Of a stretch of DNA of 10,971 bases, positions 1 through 6,701 are shown in pieces. The notes beneath the pieces were generated by a model. It saw only the letters and a program-made list of their open reading frames with translations. It did not search any database and had not been told where the DNA came from. Position 1 is the first letter of the stretch; each line of letters begins with the position of its first letter. Origin of the DNA: an uncultured Desulfomonile sp. (GTDB lineage: Bacteria > Desulfobacterota > Desulfomonilia > Desulfomonilales > Desulfomonilaceae); contig CAINUH010000255.1 of the NCBI GenBank assembly GCA_903853735.1, forward strand, positions 1 to 10,971, given 5' to 3'. A program made the translations under genes and the position numbers.

Positions 1-142
1 CATACGCGTAGGTCATGCCTCCAAACGGTTGTCTTATCTCTATGAGCACGCCGGACTCGTTTCTGATTTGGTCTTCAGCCCCAACGCCGTACGGAAGAAC
101 CATCACCAATGCCAGGGCGGCAGCCAATATTCCCATTTTCAT
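1..142 (-). CDS. Exported protein of unknown function, N-terminal part only
   Basis: The reading frame starts at an ATG at 142 and runs off the left edge, giving about 47 residues. A GGAGG ribosome binding site lies at the right distance upstream (on the plus strand, the complement around 151-155). The protein begins MKMGILAAALALVMVLPYGV, a short basic start and then a hydrophobic stretch. This reads as a Sec signal peptide, with likely cleavage after Gly-Val-Gly-Ala and before Glu-Asp. The mature part seen so far (EDQIRNESGVLIEIRQPFGG) is polar and has no motif I recognise. The product is probably periplasmic or outer-membrane associated. It lies downstream of the proA pair on the same strand, but a 74-base AT-rich gap with a good -10 box suggests its own promoter. 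Function cannot be given. Confidence 0.7.
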   Translation of the reverse strand, partial: MKMGILAAALALVMVLPYGVGAEDQIRNESGVLIEIRQPFGGMTYAY

Positions 143-196
143 AGACGTTGGCCTCCAATAGATAAGTCTGTTTGTATTTCTAAATTAACGTTCATT

Positions 197-225
197 ATTA
201 TAACATATTGAAGATTTTATGCTAG
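197..225 (-). promoter_or_regulatory. Candidate sigma-70 promoter for the exported protein
   Basis: On the minus strand a perfect TATAAT lies at 202-197, about 55 bases before the ATG at 142. The matching -35 position (225-220, 17-base spacer) reads CTAGCA and keeps only half of the consensus TTGACA. The surrounding 180-240 stretch is very AT-rich. The -35 half overlaps the last codons of the preceding gene. A second TATAAT occurs in the end of that gene but is farther away. This is a motif match only. Confidence 0.35.
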
Positions 226-747
226 ATTATATAATAACTTATCTTTATAACTATCAATAACGGAAGACATATTATCTTCAAGCCAGGCATCCGCTGAAAC
301 CTTGGGCACCACTGCGCTGCCGGAAATCCCGAACGCTGCCAGCTTTTTCCGTTCCGCATTCACAATGTTTTTCAAGTCCTTGGATCGATTCTTCGTGGCC
401 GAATTAAGATTGGCCCGCAGTTCATCGAGCAATTGACTTTTCTCTTTGGCCATGGGTAGTTTTGCCAAGATATCCAAATGCTTGCGAAGCTCTTGGCCAT
501 GCGGCATGTTGTTCACCATATCGTTCCAGATCAGGGATTTAATCGTATGTGCGTCATCCTCATTTTCCTTATCAATTGATGCTATCGTCTCGTCACCACT
601 AGCCGGATGTTCAACGAGTCTGAGTTGAAATCCCTTGGCTTTTTTTCTTAGCTCCTCCAGGTGAAGGTCCTTCTTTTCCTCCGGCGACAGTGACATCCCC
701 TTTGTGCGTTGCATCATCAGGTCTATGGTGCTGAGTATTTCACCCAA
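217..747 (-). CDS. Hypothetical charged helical protein downstream of proA
   Basis: A 176-residue protein starting with TTG at 747. The start is supported by an AGGAG ribosome binding site six bases upstream. Only 14 bases separate it from the proA stop, so the two are very likely one operon. The protein is rich in Lys, Glu, Asp and Leu and has no cysteine, no signal peptide and no membrane span, so it should be a cytoplasmic, largely alpha-helical protein. The N-terminus (MGEILSTIDLMMQRTKGMSL, followed by SPEEKKDLH) resembles from memory a family of uncharacterised proteins in Desulfobacterota and spirochaetes that begin MGEIKSTLDLVMERT or similar. I cannot name a domain with certainty. The C-terminal third (about 120-176) has a KK-containing helix, then a WLEDN segment and a Tyr-rich tail. 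No enzyme motif is visible. The pairing with a proline biosynthesis gene does not by itself reveal the role. Confidence 0.72.
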   Translation of the reverse strand: MGEILSTIDLMMQRTKGMSLSPEEKKDLHLEELRKKAKGFQLRLVEHPASGDETIASIDKENEDDAHTIKSLIWNDMVNNMPHGQELRKHLDILAKLPMAKEKSQLLDELRANLNSATKNRSKDLKNIVNAERKKLAAFGISGSAVVPKVSADAWLEDNMSSVIDSYKDKLLYNLA

Positions 748-761
748 TGGTTGCTCCTCTC

Positions 762-2018
762 CTATTCACGGATCTGTCCGTCTCCCAACACAATAAATTT
801 TGTAGTAGTGAGATCTTCCACTCCCATGGGGCCATAAGCGTGTATTTTTGTCGTGCTGATGCCAACTTCCGCCCCAAGCCCGTACACGTATCCGTCACTC
901 ATCCTGGTAGATGCATTGACGATCACTGAAGATGAATTGACCTCTTTGAGAAATCTCTGAGCCGCCGTATAACTCTTGGTGACGATCGACTCCGTATGAA
1001 GTGACCCGTATTGTGCTATGTGGTCTATGGCCATCTCTATGTCGTCCACTATTCTGACGGCCAGCACAAGGTCCAGATACTCCGCATACCAGTCCTCCTC
1101 GGTTGCAGCCTGCATCGTCTGAACAATATTTCGGGATCTTTCGCAGCCCCGTAGTTTGACACCGGCAGTCACCAGTTCTTCCGTTATTACGGGCAAAAAT
1201 TTGTCGGCAACACTGCGATGCACCAGGAGTGTCTCCATAGCGTTACACACACCAGGCCGTTGAACTTTGGAATTAATAGCTAGTTTCACAGCCATTTCCA
1301 AGTCTGCATCAGCGTCAACATAGAGGTGACATACTCCCTTGTAATGCTTGATGACCGGTATCCTTGAATTTTGTGCGACAAAACGTATGAGTTCTTCTCC
1401 TCCACGAGGAATTATGAGGTCTATAAGTTCCTCAAGCTGGAGCATGTAGAGTATGGCTTCCCGGTCCGTTGTGGGAAGAAGGTTAACAATGTCCTGATCC
1501 ACGCCGTTTTCAAACAGGACTTCCTTGAAAATGGCCACTATTGCCTCATTTGAATTAACCGCCTCTGAGCCTCCGCGCAGAATAACTGAGTTGCCCGCTT
1601 TTATGCATAGGGCTGCCGCATCAGCGGTGACGTTGGGCCGAGACTCGTAGATGATCCCTATGACGCCCAGGGGTATTCTCATTCGGCCCACCCGGATTCC
1701 ATTCGGACGGGTCCACATGCGGACTATCTCACCCACAGGGTCGGGAAAAGCTGCGATTTCCTCCAACCCCGCCGCTGTCTGGTCGATCACCTTGTCTGAA
1801 AGTGTCAAACGGTCCATCATGGCCGCGGACAAACCCTTAGCACTACCTTCCTCAAGGTCCCTGCTGTTTGCCTCTTGCAGAACGGATCGGCGGTCACGGA
1901 GTTTTTTCGCTGTGCGGACGAGGATCTTCTCCTTTAAGGTCATGGGAAGGACAGCGGCTTTCCGGGCCGCAGAGTGAGCCAGTTGAGCTGTTTTGAGGAC
2001 TTCTTCCTGTAGTGACAT
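762..2018 (-). CDS. proA: Gamma-glutamyl phosphate reductase (ProA)
   Basis: ProA reduces L-glutamyl 5-phosphate to glutamate 5-semialdehyde with NADPH, the second step of proline synthesis in the cytoplasm. The 418-residue product has the normal family length and matches across the aldehyde-dehydrogenase-like fold. The early segment [20 protein letters not shown] is characteristic, followed by [14 protein letters not shown]. The catalytic cysteine lies in [12 protein letters not shown] (about Cys258), and the C-terminal part carries [22 protein letters not shown] chose the ATG at 2018 because GGAG lies six bases upstream. A longer frame starting at TTG 2030 would place that site inside the gene. 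The gene for the first step, glutamate kinase (proB), is not next to it in this window. proA is divergent from mobB and is followed closely by a hypothetical gene. All key residues are present and the gene looks intact. Confidence 0.97.
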   Translation of the reverse strand: MSLQEEVLKTAQLAHSAARKAAVLPMTLKEKILVRTAKKLRDRRSVLQEANSRDLEEGSAKGLSAAMMDRLTLSDKVIDQTAAGLEEIAAFPDPVGEIVRMWTRPNGIRVGRMRIPLGVIGIIYESRPNVTADAAALCIKAGNSVILRGGSEAVNSNEAIVAIFKEVLFENGVDQDIVNLLPTTDREAILYMLQLEELIDLIIPRGGEELIRFVAQNSRIPVIKHYKGVCHLYVDADADLEMAVKLAINSKVQRPGVCNAMETLLVHRSVADKFLPVITEELVTAGVKLRGCERSRNIVQTMQAATEEDWYAEYLDLVLAVRIVDDIEMAIDHIAQYGSLHTESIVTKSYTAAQRFLKEVNSSSVIVNASTRMSDGYVYGLGAEVGISTTKIHAYGPMGVEDLTTTKFIVLGDGQIRE

Positions 2019-2024
2019 GCGTTT

Positions 2025-2028
2025 CTCC
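2025..2028 (-). promoter_or_regulatory. Ribosome binding site fixing the proA start
   Basis: GGAG on the minus strand, six bases before the ATG at 2018. It overlaps the alternative TTG start at 2030, which would extend the protein by only four residues, and therefore favours the ATG. Confidence 0.7.
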
Positions 2029-2164
2029 AAGTGCTTATGACTTATTCGTGGTATCAGTTATGGAGGACGTGAATGCTGATAAACGCCCGCCGGTGCGGCA
2101 TGTGAAACTCGGCCACACCGATTCATTCTAACTCTTTCTGAAGTTTTTCGGGAGGTTTTTTTGA

Positions 2165-2686
2165 ATGATTCCCATTGTGTCTGTGGTAGGAAAATCGGAT
2201 TCCGGTAAAACCACTTTGGTGGAAAAAATTGTTCGTGAACTGACAGCCAGGGGACATCTGGTTGCCACCGTAAAACACGACGCGCACAGCTTTGAAATCG
2301 ATCATCCGGGAAAAGATTCCTGGCGCCACAAGCAGTCAGGCGCCAGAATGACGGTGATTTCATCCCCAAGCAAACTGGCGCTGGTGGCTGATACTGAACA
2401 TGACTACAGCCTGGCCGAAATCCGCGACGCATTCATTTCCGGCGTGGATATCATAATAAGTGAAGGATACAAACGGGAAAGTCATCCCAAGATCGAAGTT
2501 TTCCGGAGTGAGATCCACCGAGAGTTGCTCTGCAAGGACGACGAGAACCTCGTTGCTATTGCAGGGGATCCTCCAATCTCCCCTGAAGATATCCCGGTAT
2601 TTGATTTGAATGACGCTGGGCCGCTGTGCGATTTCTTGGAAAATCGGTTTCGCCTGGCATCCTCCAACACCACAGACACGGGATGA
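2165..2686 (+). CDS. mobB: Molybdopterin-guanine dinucleotide biosynthesis adaptor MobB
   Basis: MobB is a small P-loop GTPase that assists MobA in attaching GMP to molybdopterin, the form of the cofactor used by formate dehydrogenases and related enzymes. The 173-residue protein has a Walker A motif near its N-terminus (GKSDSGKTT, residues 9-17). It also has the family segment VATVKHDAHSFEIDHPGKDS followed by WRHKQSGA. The later DIIISEGYKRE matches the MobB region that ends the core, and the length is normal. The ATG at 2165 is preceded by GGGAGG at 2150-2155. The gene opens a plus-strand run, with hypF 90 bases downstream. Its position next to hydrogenase maturation genes suggests supply of cofactors for formate and hydrogen metabolism. 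That link is inference, since no formate dehydrogenase gene is in the window. MobA is not seen here either. Confidence 0.93.
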   Translation: MIPIVSVVGKSDSGKTTLVEKIVRELTARGHLVATVKHDAHSFEIDHPGKDSWRHKQSGARMTVISSPSKLALVADTEHDYSLAEIRDAFISGVDIIISEGYKRESHPKIEVFRSEIHRELLCKDDENLVAIAGDPPISPEDIPVFDLNDAGPLCDFLENRFRLASSNTTDTG

Positions 2687-2716
2687 AGTTCACAATTCAT
2701 CAAGGATGTCACGTAA

Positions 2717-2744
2717 AGATCGGCTTCATGTTGTGTGCCGATCT
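2717..2744 (+). promoter_or_regulatory. Eight-base-pair hairpin between mobB and hypF
   Basis: AGATCGGC at 2717-2724 is perfectly complementary to GCCGATCT at 2737-2744, with a 12-base loop. No T-run follows, so it is not a typical intrinsic terminator. It could be an RNA processing or stability element, or a protein-binding palindrome. A possible GTG start for hypF at 2735 would lie in this hairpin, at the loop and 3' arm. Confidence 0.5.
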
Positions 2745-2748
2745 GTGG

Positions 2749-2772
2749 CCGGTGGAGTTTCGCCCTAACCGG
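2749..2772 (+). promoter_or_regulatory. Second hairpin next to the hypF start
   Basis: CCGGT at 2749-2753 pairs with ACCGG at 2768-2772, ending four bases before the ATG at 2777. The 14-base loop holds GGAG (2754-2757), the only good ribosome-binding-like sequence nearby. If the hairpin forms, it would bring this GGAG closer to the start or hide it. The idea comes from base pairing only. Confidence 0.35.
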
Positions 2773-2776
2773 AAAA

Positions 2777-5233
2777 ATGAATAATTACAAAACCGAATTT
2801 ACGGATCAGGATCATGACCCGCAGAGTGGCTCCGATTGTAGGACCCGCATTGACGAGCCTTACGCCGACCCGGTCCGCAAACACATCGAACTGAGGGGCA
2901 TATTGCAAGGGATAGGGTGCCGTCCGACGGTATATCGTCTTGCGCTCAGGTCGGGTCTCGCCGGATGGGTGATGAATACCACCGGAGGCCTCATCATCGA
3001 GGTCGAAGGCCGTCCGGAACAATGTGCTGGGTTTTCGGAAGAACTTGTTCGCTCCATTCCTTTCCCAGGCAGTATCGACAGCATTGACGAGCGGATCTTA
3101 TCCCCGGTGGGCGAGTCAGATTTCCGTATCTGTGAAAGCATAGGGGGGGAACGGTCGATCACGCCTATTCCTCCGGACACAGCCGTCTGCCCAGAATGCG
3201 TAGAAGAGTTGTTCACGCCGGAGAATCCTCGTTACCTCTTCCCATTTATTACCTGCACACTCTGCGGTCCCAGGTTTACCGTGGTCAGGTCTTTTCCATA
3301 CGATCGTGAACGTACGAGCATGGCGGATTTCACTATGTGCCCCAGGTGTCTGGCCGAATACTCATCTGCGCCTGACCGGCGATTCCATTCCCAGACCAAT
3401 TCGTGTCCCGCGTGTGGTCCAAGGCTGAGCCTCACGGATATGGACGGCAATGTCTTGGACGGAGATCCCATGGTGCAGGCCATTCGTTTTCTTTCACAAG
3501 GAAAAATCCTGGCAATAAAAGGAATCGGTGGATTCCACATAGCCTGTGACGCTCTGAACGATGACGCGGTAGGGCTTCTCAGGGAGCGCAAGGGTAGGGC
3601 GGAAAAACCTTTCGCAATAATGATGCCGGATCCGGGAACGGTCGGGCGATACTGTAGAGTGTGTGAGCAGGAGAAACAACTTCTCCTGTCTCCGGTGGCC
3701 CCCATAGTACTCCTGGAGGCGGCCGGTGAGCGGCTTGCAGCCAATGTGGCTCCATTCATGGGAACATTGGGCGTGATGCTTCCCTACTCGCCTGTTCACC
3801 ATCTATTGTTCGAGCATCCCGACGTGGAACCGTCGGGCAGGCCGAAGGCGCTGGTCATGACTTCCGGCAACCGCTCCGAGGAACCGATAGCCGCAGGAAA
3901 CCGGGAAGCGCTCCAGCGGCTCCCCGACCTGGTGGATGCGTTTCTGGTCCATAACAGAGACATCGTGCTGAGGGCTGATGATTCCATCGTCAGGGTCATT
4001 GCAGGTCGGGCAACTGTTTTACGGAGATCCAGAGGATTCGTGCCCGGAGAGTTCAAAATCCCCGCTTCCTTTTTTTCCACCGGCATTGGAAGCATGGGCT
4101 CCAACAGATCAACACAAACCTTTGAGAAGCTTGGATCAGATTTGTCGCCGGTAGTATTGGGCGCAGGAGGCGACCTGAAAAATTGCCTTGCCGTCATAAA
4201 GGAAGATCGTTTAGTTCCGGGGCCGCATGTGGGCGATCTGGCTTCTCCCGTGGGGCAGGAATACTTCAAACAGTCCCTGAATGTGCTCACAGGTTACCTG
4301 GACGTCGCTCCATCGTTGATCGCTGTTGACCCGCACCCCGAATACTTCAGCAACAGCCTGGCCCGAAAAATTGCCGGCACGGTAAACGAGGTGTTTCACC
4401 ATCATGCCCATGCCGTCAGCCTCCTGTTCGAACACGGAATTCCGGGCCCTGCCATATTCGCAGTCTTTGACGGAACGGGATATGGGAGCGACGGGACCAT
4501 CTGGGGAGGCGAATTCATCGTTTCGGACGTGGATTCATTTACACGGGTCGCGGCCATAGGCCGGTATTACCTGCCAGGCGGAGAGGCAGCCATCCGGGAA
4601 CCCATCAGAATTCTCGCCGCGCTACTGGCCGAAGATTGGGAATTGCCGGATAGATTCATACCGCTCATGGGAGATCAGATCGGCCGTGTCCGTCTGTGGC
4701 TCGAGGCTGCAAGAAAAGGGATCAACTCGCCTTGGACCTCCTCAGCAGGCCGGCTTTTTGATGCTGTTGCAGTTGCAGCGGGTTTCCGTGGACCCGTGAC
4801 GTTTGAAGGTGAAGCTGCCATGTGGCTGGAAGGAATCGCCGACAAGACTGAACAGGGAACTTATAAGGTCAACTTTGTCCAGCAAGAGCCACTGTATGTG
4901 GATGCAAGCGGCCTGATTGCGGAGGTCGCAGAACACATCCTGGACGGCGCACGCCCCGAACAGGTTTCAGCACGATTCCATAACACGTTGGCAGACGTCA
5001 TCGCGTGGATTGTGAACAGAGTCTCAGGGGAAACAGGTATCACTACGGTGGGTCTCACGGGAGGGTGTTTTCAGAACAAGCTTCTGACAGAACGAACAGT
5101 GGCTTTGCTTGAGTCCCGGAACTTCAAGGTTCTCCTACACGAGACGATTCCGCCCAATGACGGAGGAATAGCCGTTGGCCAGGCAATAGCAGCCCTGTCA
5201 CGTTTCAGGCGAATTGCCGACCGGACATCGTGA
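2777..5233 (+). CDS. hypF: Carbamoyltransferase HypF, [NiFe]-hydrogenase maturation
   Basis: HypF converts carbamoyl phosphate and ATP to carbamoyl adenylate and passes the carbamoyl group to the C-terminal cysteine of HypE, the first step in making the cyanide ligands of [NiFe]-hydrogenases. All domains are visible in order. An acylphosphatase domain lies at about residues 35-122, with LQGIGCRPTVYRLA and a downstream Asn in WVMNTTGG. Two zinc fingers with four CxxC pairs start at about Cys138. A YrdC-like domain contains IKGIGGFHIACDA and RKGRAEKPFAIMM. A Kae1-like domain contains FHHHAHAVSLLFEHG, FDGTGYGSDGTIWGGEF and GLTGGCFQNKLLTERT. The 818 residues are longer than the usual roughly 750, from an N-terminal tail and an extra stretch of about 20 residues before the Kae1-like domain. 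I chose the ATG at 2777. A GTG at 2735 would add 14 unconserved residues, has no ribosome binding site and sits in a hairpin. Confidence 0.96.
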   Translation: MNNYKTEFTDQDHDPQSGSDCRTRIDEPYADPVRKHIELRGILQGIGCRPTVYRLALRSGLAGWVMNTTGGLIIEVEGRPEQCAGFSEELVRSIPFPGSIDSIDERILSPVGESDFRICESIGGERSITPIPPDTAVCPECVEELFTPENPRYLFPFITCTLCGPRFTVVRSFPYDRERTSMADFTMCPRCLAEYSSAPDRRFHSQTNSCPACGPRLSLTDMDGNVLDGDPMVQAIRFLSQGKILAIKGIGGFHIACDALNDDAVGLLRERKGRAEKPFAIMMPDPGTVGRYCRVCEQEKQLLLSPVAPIVLLEAAGERLAANVAPFMGTLGVMLPYSPVHHLLFEHPDVEPSGRPKALVMTSGNRSEEPIAAGNREALQRLPDLVDAFLVHNRDIVLRADDSIVRVIAGRATVLRRSRGFVPGEFKIPASFFSTGIGSMGSNRSTQTFEKLGSDLSPVVLGAGGDLKNCLAVIKEDRLVPGPHVGDLASPVGQEYFKQSLNVLTGYLDVAPSLIAVDPHPEYFSNSLARKIAGTVNEVFHHHAHAVSLLFEHGIPGPAIFAVFDGTGYGSDGTIWGGEFIVSDVDSFTRVAAIGRYYLPGGEAAIREPIRILAALLAEDWELPDRFIPLMGDQIGRVRLWLEAARKGINSPWTSSAGRLFDAVAVAAGFRGPVTFEGEAAMWLEGIADKTEQGTYKVNFVQQEPLYVDASGLIAEVAEHILDGARPEQVSARFHNTLADVIAWIVNRVSGETGITTVGLTGGCFQNKLLTERTVALLESRNFKVLLHETIPPNDGGIAVGQAIAALSRFRRIADRTS

Positions 5234-5261
5234 CCTGAATTAGCCATAGAACCTGAATAAG
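5233..5261 (+). repeat. Two short direct repeats after hypF
   Basis: ACCTGAATTAG (5233-5243) and ACCTGAATAAG (5251-5261) match at 10 of 11 bases, with an 18-base period, starting at the hypF stop codon. GACCTG at 5232-5237 is also complementary to CAGGTC at 5264-5269. These could be binding sites or chance in an AT-rich spacer. Confidence 0.35.
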
Positions 5262-5278
5262 GACAGGTCCGTACCGTA

Positions 5279-5304
5279 ATTGCGAGCGCAGTGAAGCAAT
5301 CTCG
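5279..5304 (+). repeat. Copy of an ATTGCGAG...GCAATCTCG type palindromic repeat
   Basis: ATTGC at 5279-5283 is complementary to GCAAT at 5296-5300, and the unit continues with CTCG. The string ATTGCGAGCGCAGTGAAGCA followed by ATCTCG closely resembles a short dispersed repeat that I recall from intergenic regions of many unrelated bacterial genomes. Only one copy occurs in this window, so its repetitive nature is from memory and not shown here. It lies in the 149-base spacer between hypF and hypC. Confidence 0.5.
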
Positions 5305-5382
5305 TCAAAACTCTCGAGAAACGGTATATAGTAAATTTGAACTTTTCTTGAATAGAATGGGAAATATTTAAGGAAGCGGAAT

Positions 5383-5622
5383 ATGTGTCTTGCCATACCA
5401 ATGAGGCTTATTGAAATTACAGGCGAATGCACCGGTAAGGTGGACTCGGGAGGCGTGAAAGCCGACGTTGTCTTAACCATGGTACCTCACGCCTCTCTCG
5501 GAGACTACCTGATAGTACATGCCGGCTTCGGGATAGAGGTTCTGGATGAAGAAGAAGCTCACATCAGGCTTGAACTGTTCAGGGAACTGGCCGAGGCATA
5601 TCAGCCTCAGGAGGAGCAGTGA
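5383..5622 (+). CDS. hypC: Hydrogenase maturation chaperone HypC
   Basis: HypC is a small chaperone that works with HypD as the scaffold for the Fe(CN)2CO group and delivers it to the hydrogenase large-subunit precursor. The 79-residue protein begins MCLAIPMRLIEI. Cys2 is the essential iron-binding and large-subunit-binding residue after removal of Met. The rest follows the family pattern, including ALV-type beta strands and GDYLIVHAGFGIEVLDEEEA near the end. The length is normal. The ATG at 5383 has AAGGAAG at 5370-5376 upstream. The gene overlaps hypD by four bases. The 149-base spacer from hypF suggests that hypCDE may have a promoter of its own, though I could not identify a convincing one. 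Confidence 0.96.
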   Translation: MCLAIPMRLIEITGECTGKVDSGGVKADVVLTMVPHASLGDYLIVHAGFGIEVLDEEEAHIRLELFRELAEAYQPQEEQ

Positions 5623-6698
5623 TTTCCGGGGATGAAAGCCGCGTAGCAGGGGCTCTGGTCAGGGACATACGTGAGTCGTGCGAAAAAGTGTCGGGCACGT
5701 TGAAGTTTATGGAAGTGTGCGGCACGCACACTATGGCCATACATTCCGCAGGACTGAAAAGCCTTTTCCCCGGGAATCTCCATCTTGTTTCCGGCCCTGG
5801 TTGTCCGGTTTGCGTGACTGAAAAAAAATTCATTGATCAGGCCGTTCTGACTGGGAAAAAGTACGATGCGTGCCTCATCACCTTCGGGGACCTCATAAGG
5901 GTTCCCGGATCCTTGGGATCTCTTGCTCGGTTCAGGTCCGAAGGAGGCCGGGTGCGGATTGTCTATTCCCCTATTGACGCCGTAGGGATCGCCGCTGAGC
6001 AGTCGCCGCGTCCGGCGGTTTTCCTTGGTGTTGGGTTCGAGACCACGGTTCCGACCGTGGCTGCAACCCTCAAGGTGGCCATGTCCAGTGGAGTTGAGAA
6101 TCTCTTTGTCCTCTCAGCGTTCAAGACGATTCATCAACCGCTCAGAATCCTGGCCGCCAAGACCGATCTCGACGGTTTTTTGTTGCCTGGACATGTAAGT
6201 GCAATAATAGGTTCCGACTGTTATCAGTACCTGGTGGACGATTTCGGGAAGCCCGGTGTAGTGGGGGGCTTTGAACCGCTTGACATCTTGTTGGCCATCA
6301 AAGATCTTGTCAAAATGGCTGTGATCACCTTTCCGCAAATAGTTAACGATTACAAAAGGGTAGTACGACCACACGGCAATCCTTCGGCCGTGGCAATCAC
6401 TGACGAAGTCTTTGAACCCTGCGAGGCCTCATGGCGGGGGCTAGGGCTCATTCCAGGAAGCGGTTTGGCCCTGAGAGATCCCTACTCAAAATTTGACGCA
6501 AATCTGCACCTCCCTGTAGATGTCCCGCCCGCACAGGATGATCCTCGTTGCAGATGCGCCGTCATCTTGACAGGCAGTCTCACACCGGACGAGTGCGGAC
6601 TTTTTGGCCGGGAATGCACTCCGGAAGAGCCGGTTGGGCCGTGTATGGTCTCGTCGGAGGGGACATGTGCCGCATACTACAAGTACGGAGCCCAGTGA
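5619..6698 (+). CDS. hypD: Hydrogenase maturation iron-sulfur protein HypD
   Basis: HypD carries a [4Fe-4S] cluster and, with HypC, binds the iron while the CN and CO ligands are added. The 359-residue protein has all the conserved cysteine motifs. These are MEVCGTHT (Cys34), GPGCPVCV (Cys62 and Cys65) and, near the C-terminus, CRCA (311, 313), DECGLFGRECTPE (326, 333), GPCMVSSEGTC (342, 350) and AAYYKYG. The last group includes the cluster ligands. The start is GTG at 5619, overlapping the hypC stop in a GTGA arrangement. AGGAGG at 5609-5614 precedes it, so translation is probably coupled to hypC. Length and order are those of a functional protein. It ends three bases before hypE. Confidence 0.97.
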   Translation: MISGDESRVAGALVRDIRESCEKVSGTLKFMEVCGTHTMAIHSAGLKSLFPGNLHLVSGPGCPVCVTEKKFIDQAVLTGKKYDACLITFGDLIRVPGSLGSLARFRSEGGRVRIVYSPIDAVGIAAEQSPRPAVFLGVGFETTVPTVAATLKVAMSSGVENLFVLSAFKTIHQPLRILAAKTDLDGFLLPGHVSAIIGSDCYQYLVDDFGKPGVVGGFEPLDILLAIKDLVKMAVITFPQIVNDYKRVVRPHGNPSAVAITDEVFEPCEASWRGLGLIPGSGLALRDPYSKFDANLHLPVDVPPAQDDPRCRCAVILTGSLTPDECGLFGRECTPEEPVGPCMVSSEGTCAAYYKYGAQ

Positions 6699-6701
6699 CA
6701 A

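Noticed and set aside
2060..2131. 23-codon plus-strand frame (MEDVNADKRPPVRHVKLGHT) in the proA-mobB spacer
   Set aside because: It is very short and has no ribosome binding site at a usable distance. The GGAGG there lies inside its first codons.
2058..2432. 124-residue minus-strand frame opposite the mobB gene and its leader
   Set aside because: It covers the strongly supported mobB coding sequence in antisense, has no family-like sequence and no proper ribosome binding site.
3232..3759. Long minus-strand frames inside hypF (also 3796-4290)
   Set aside because: They lie opposite conserved HypF domains and have Ser/Arg/Pro-rich sequence typical of antisense frames in GC-rich genes.
5337..5364. 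Promoter-like TTGAAC and TAGAAT upstream of hypC
   Set aside because: The two boxes are only about ten bases apart, far too close for a sigma-70 promoter.
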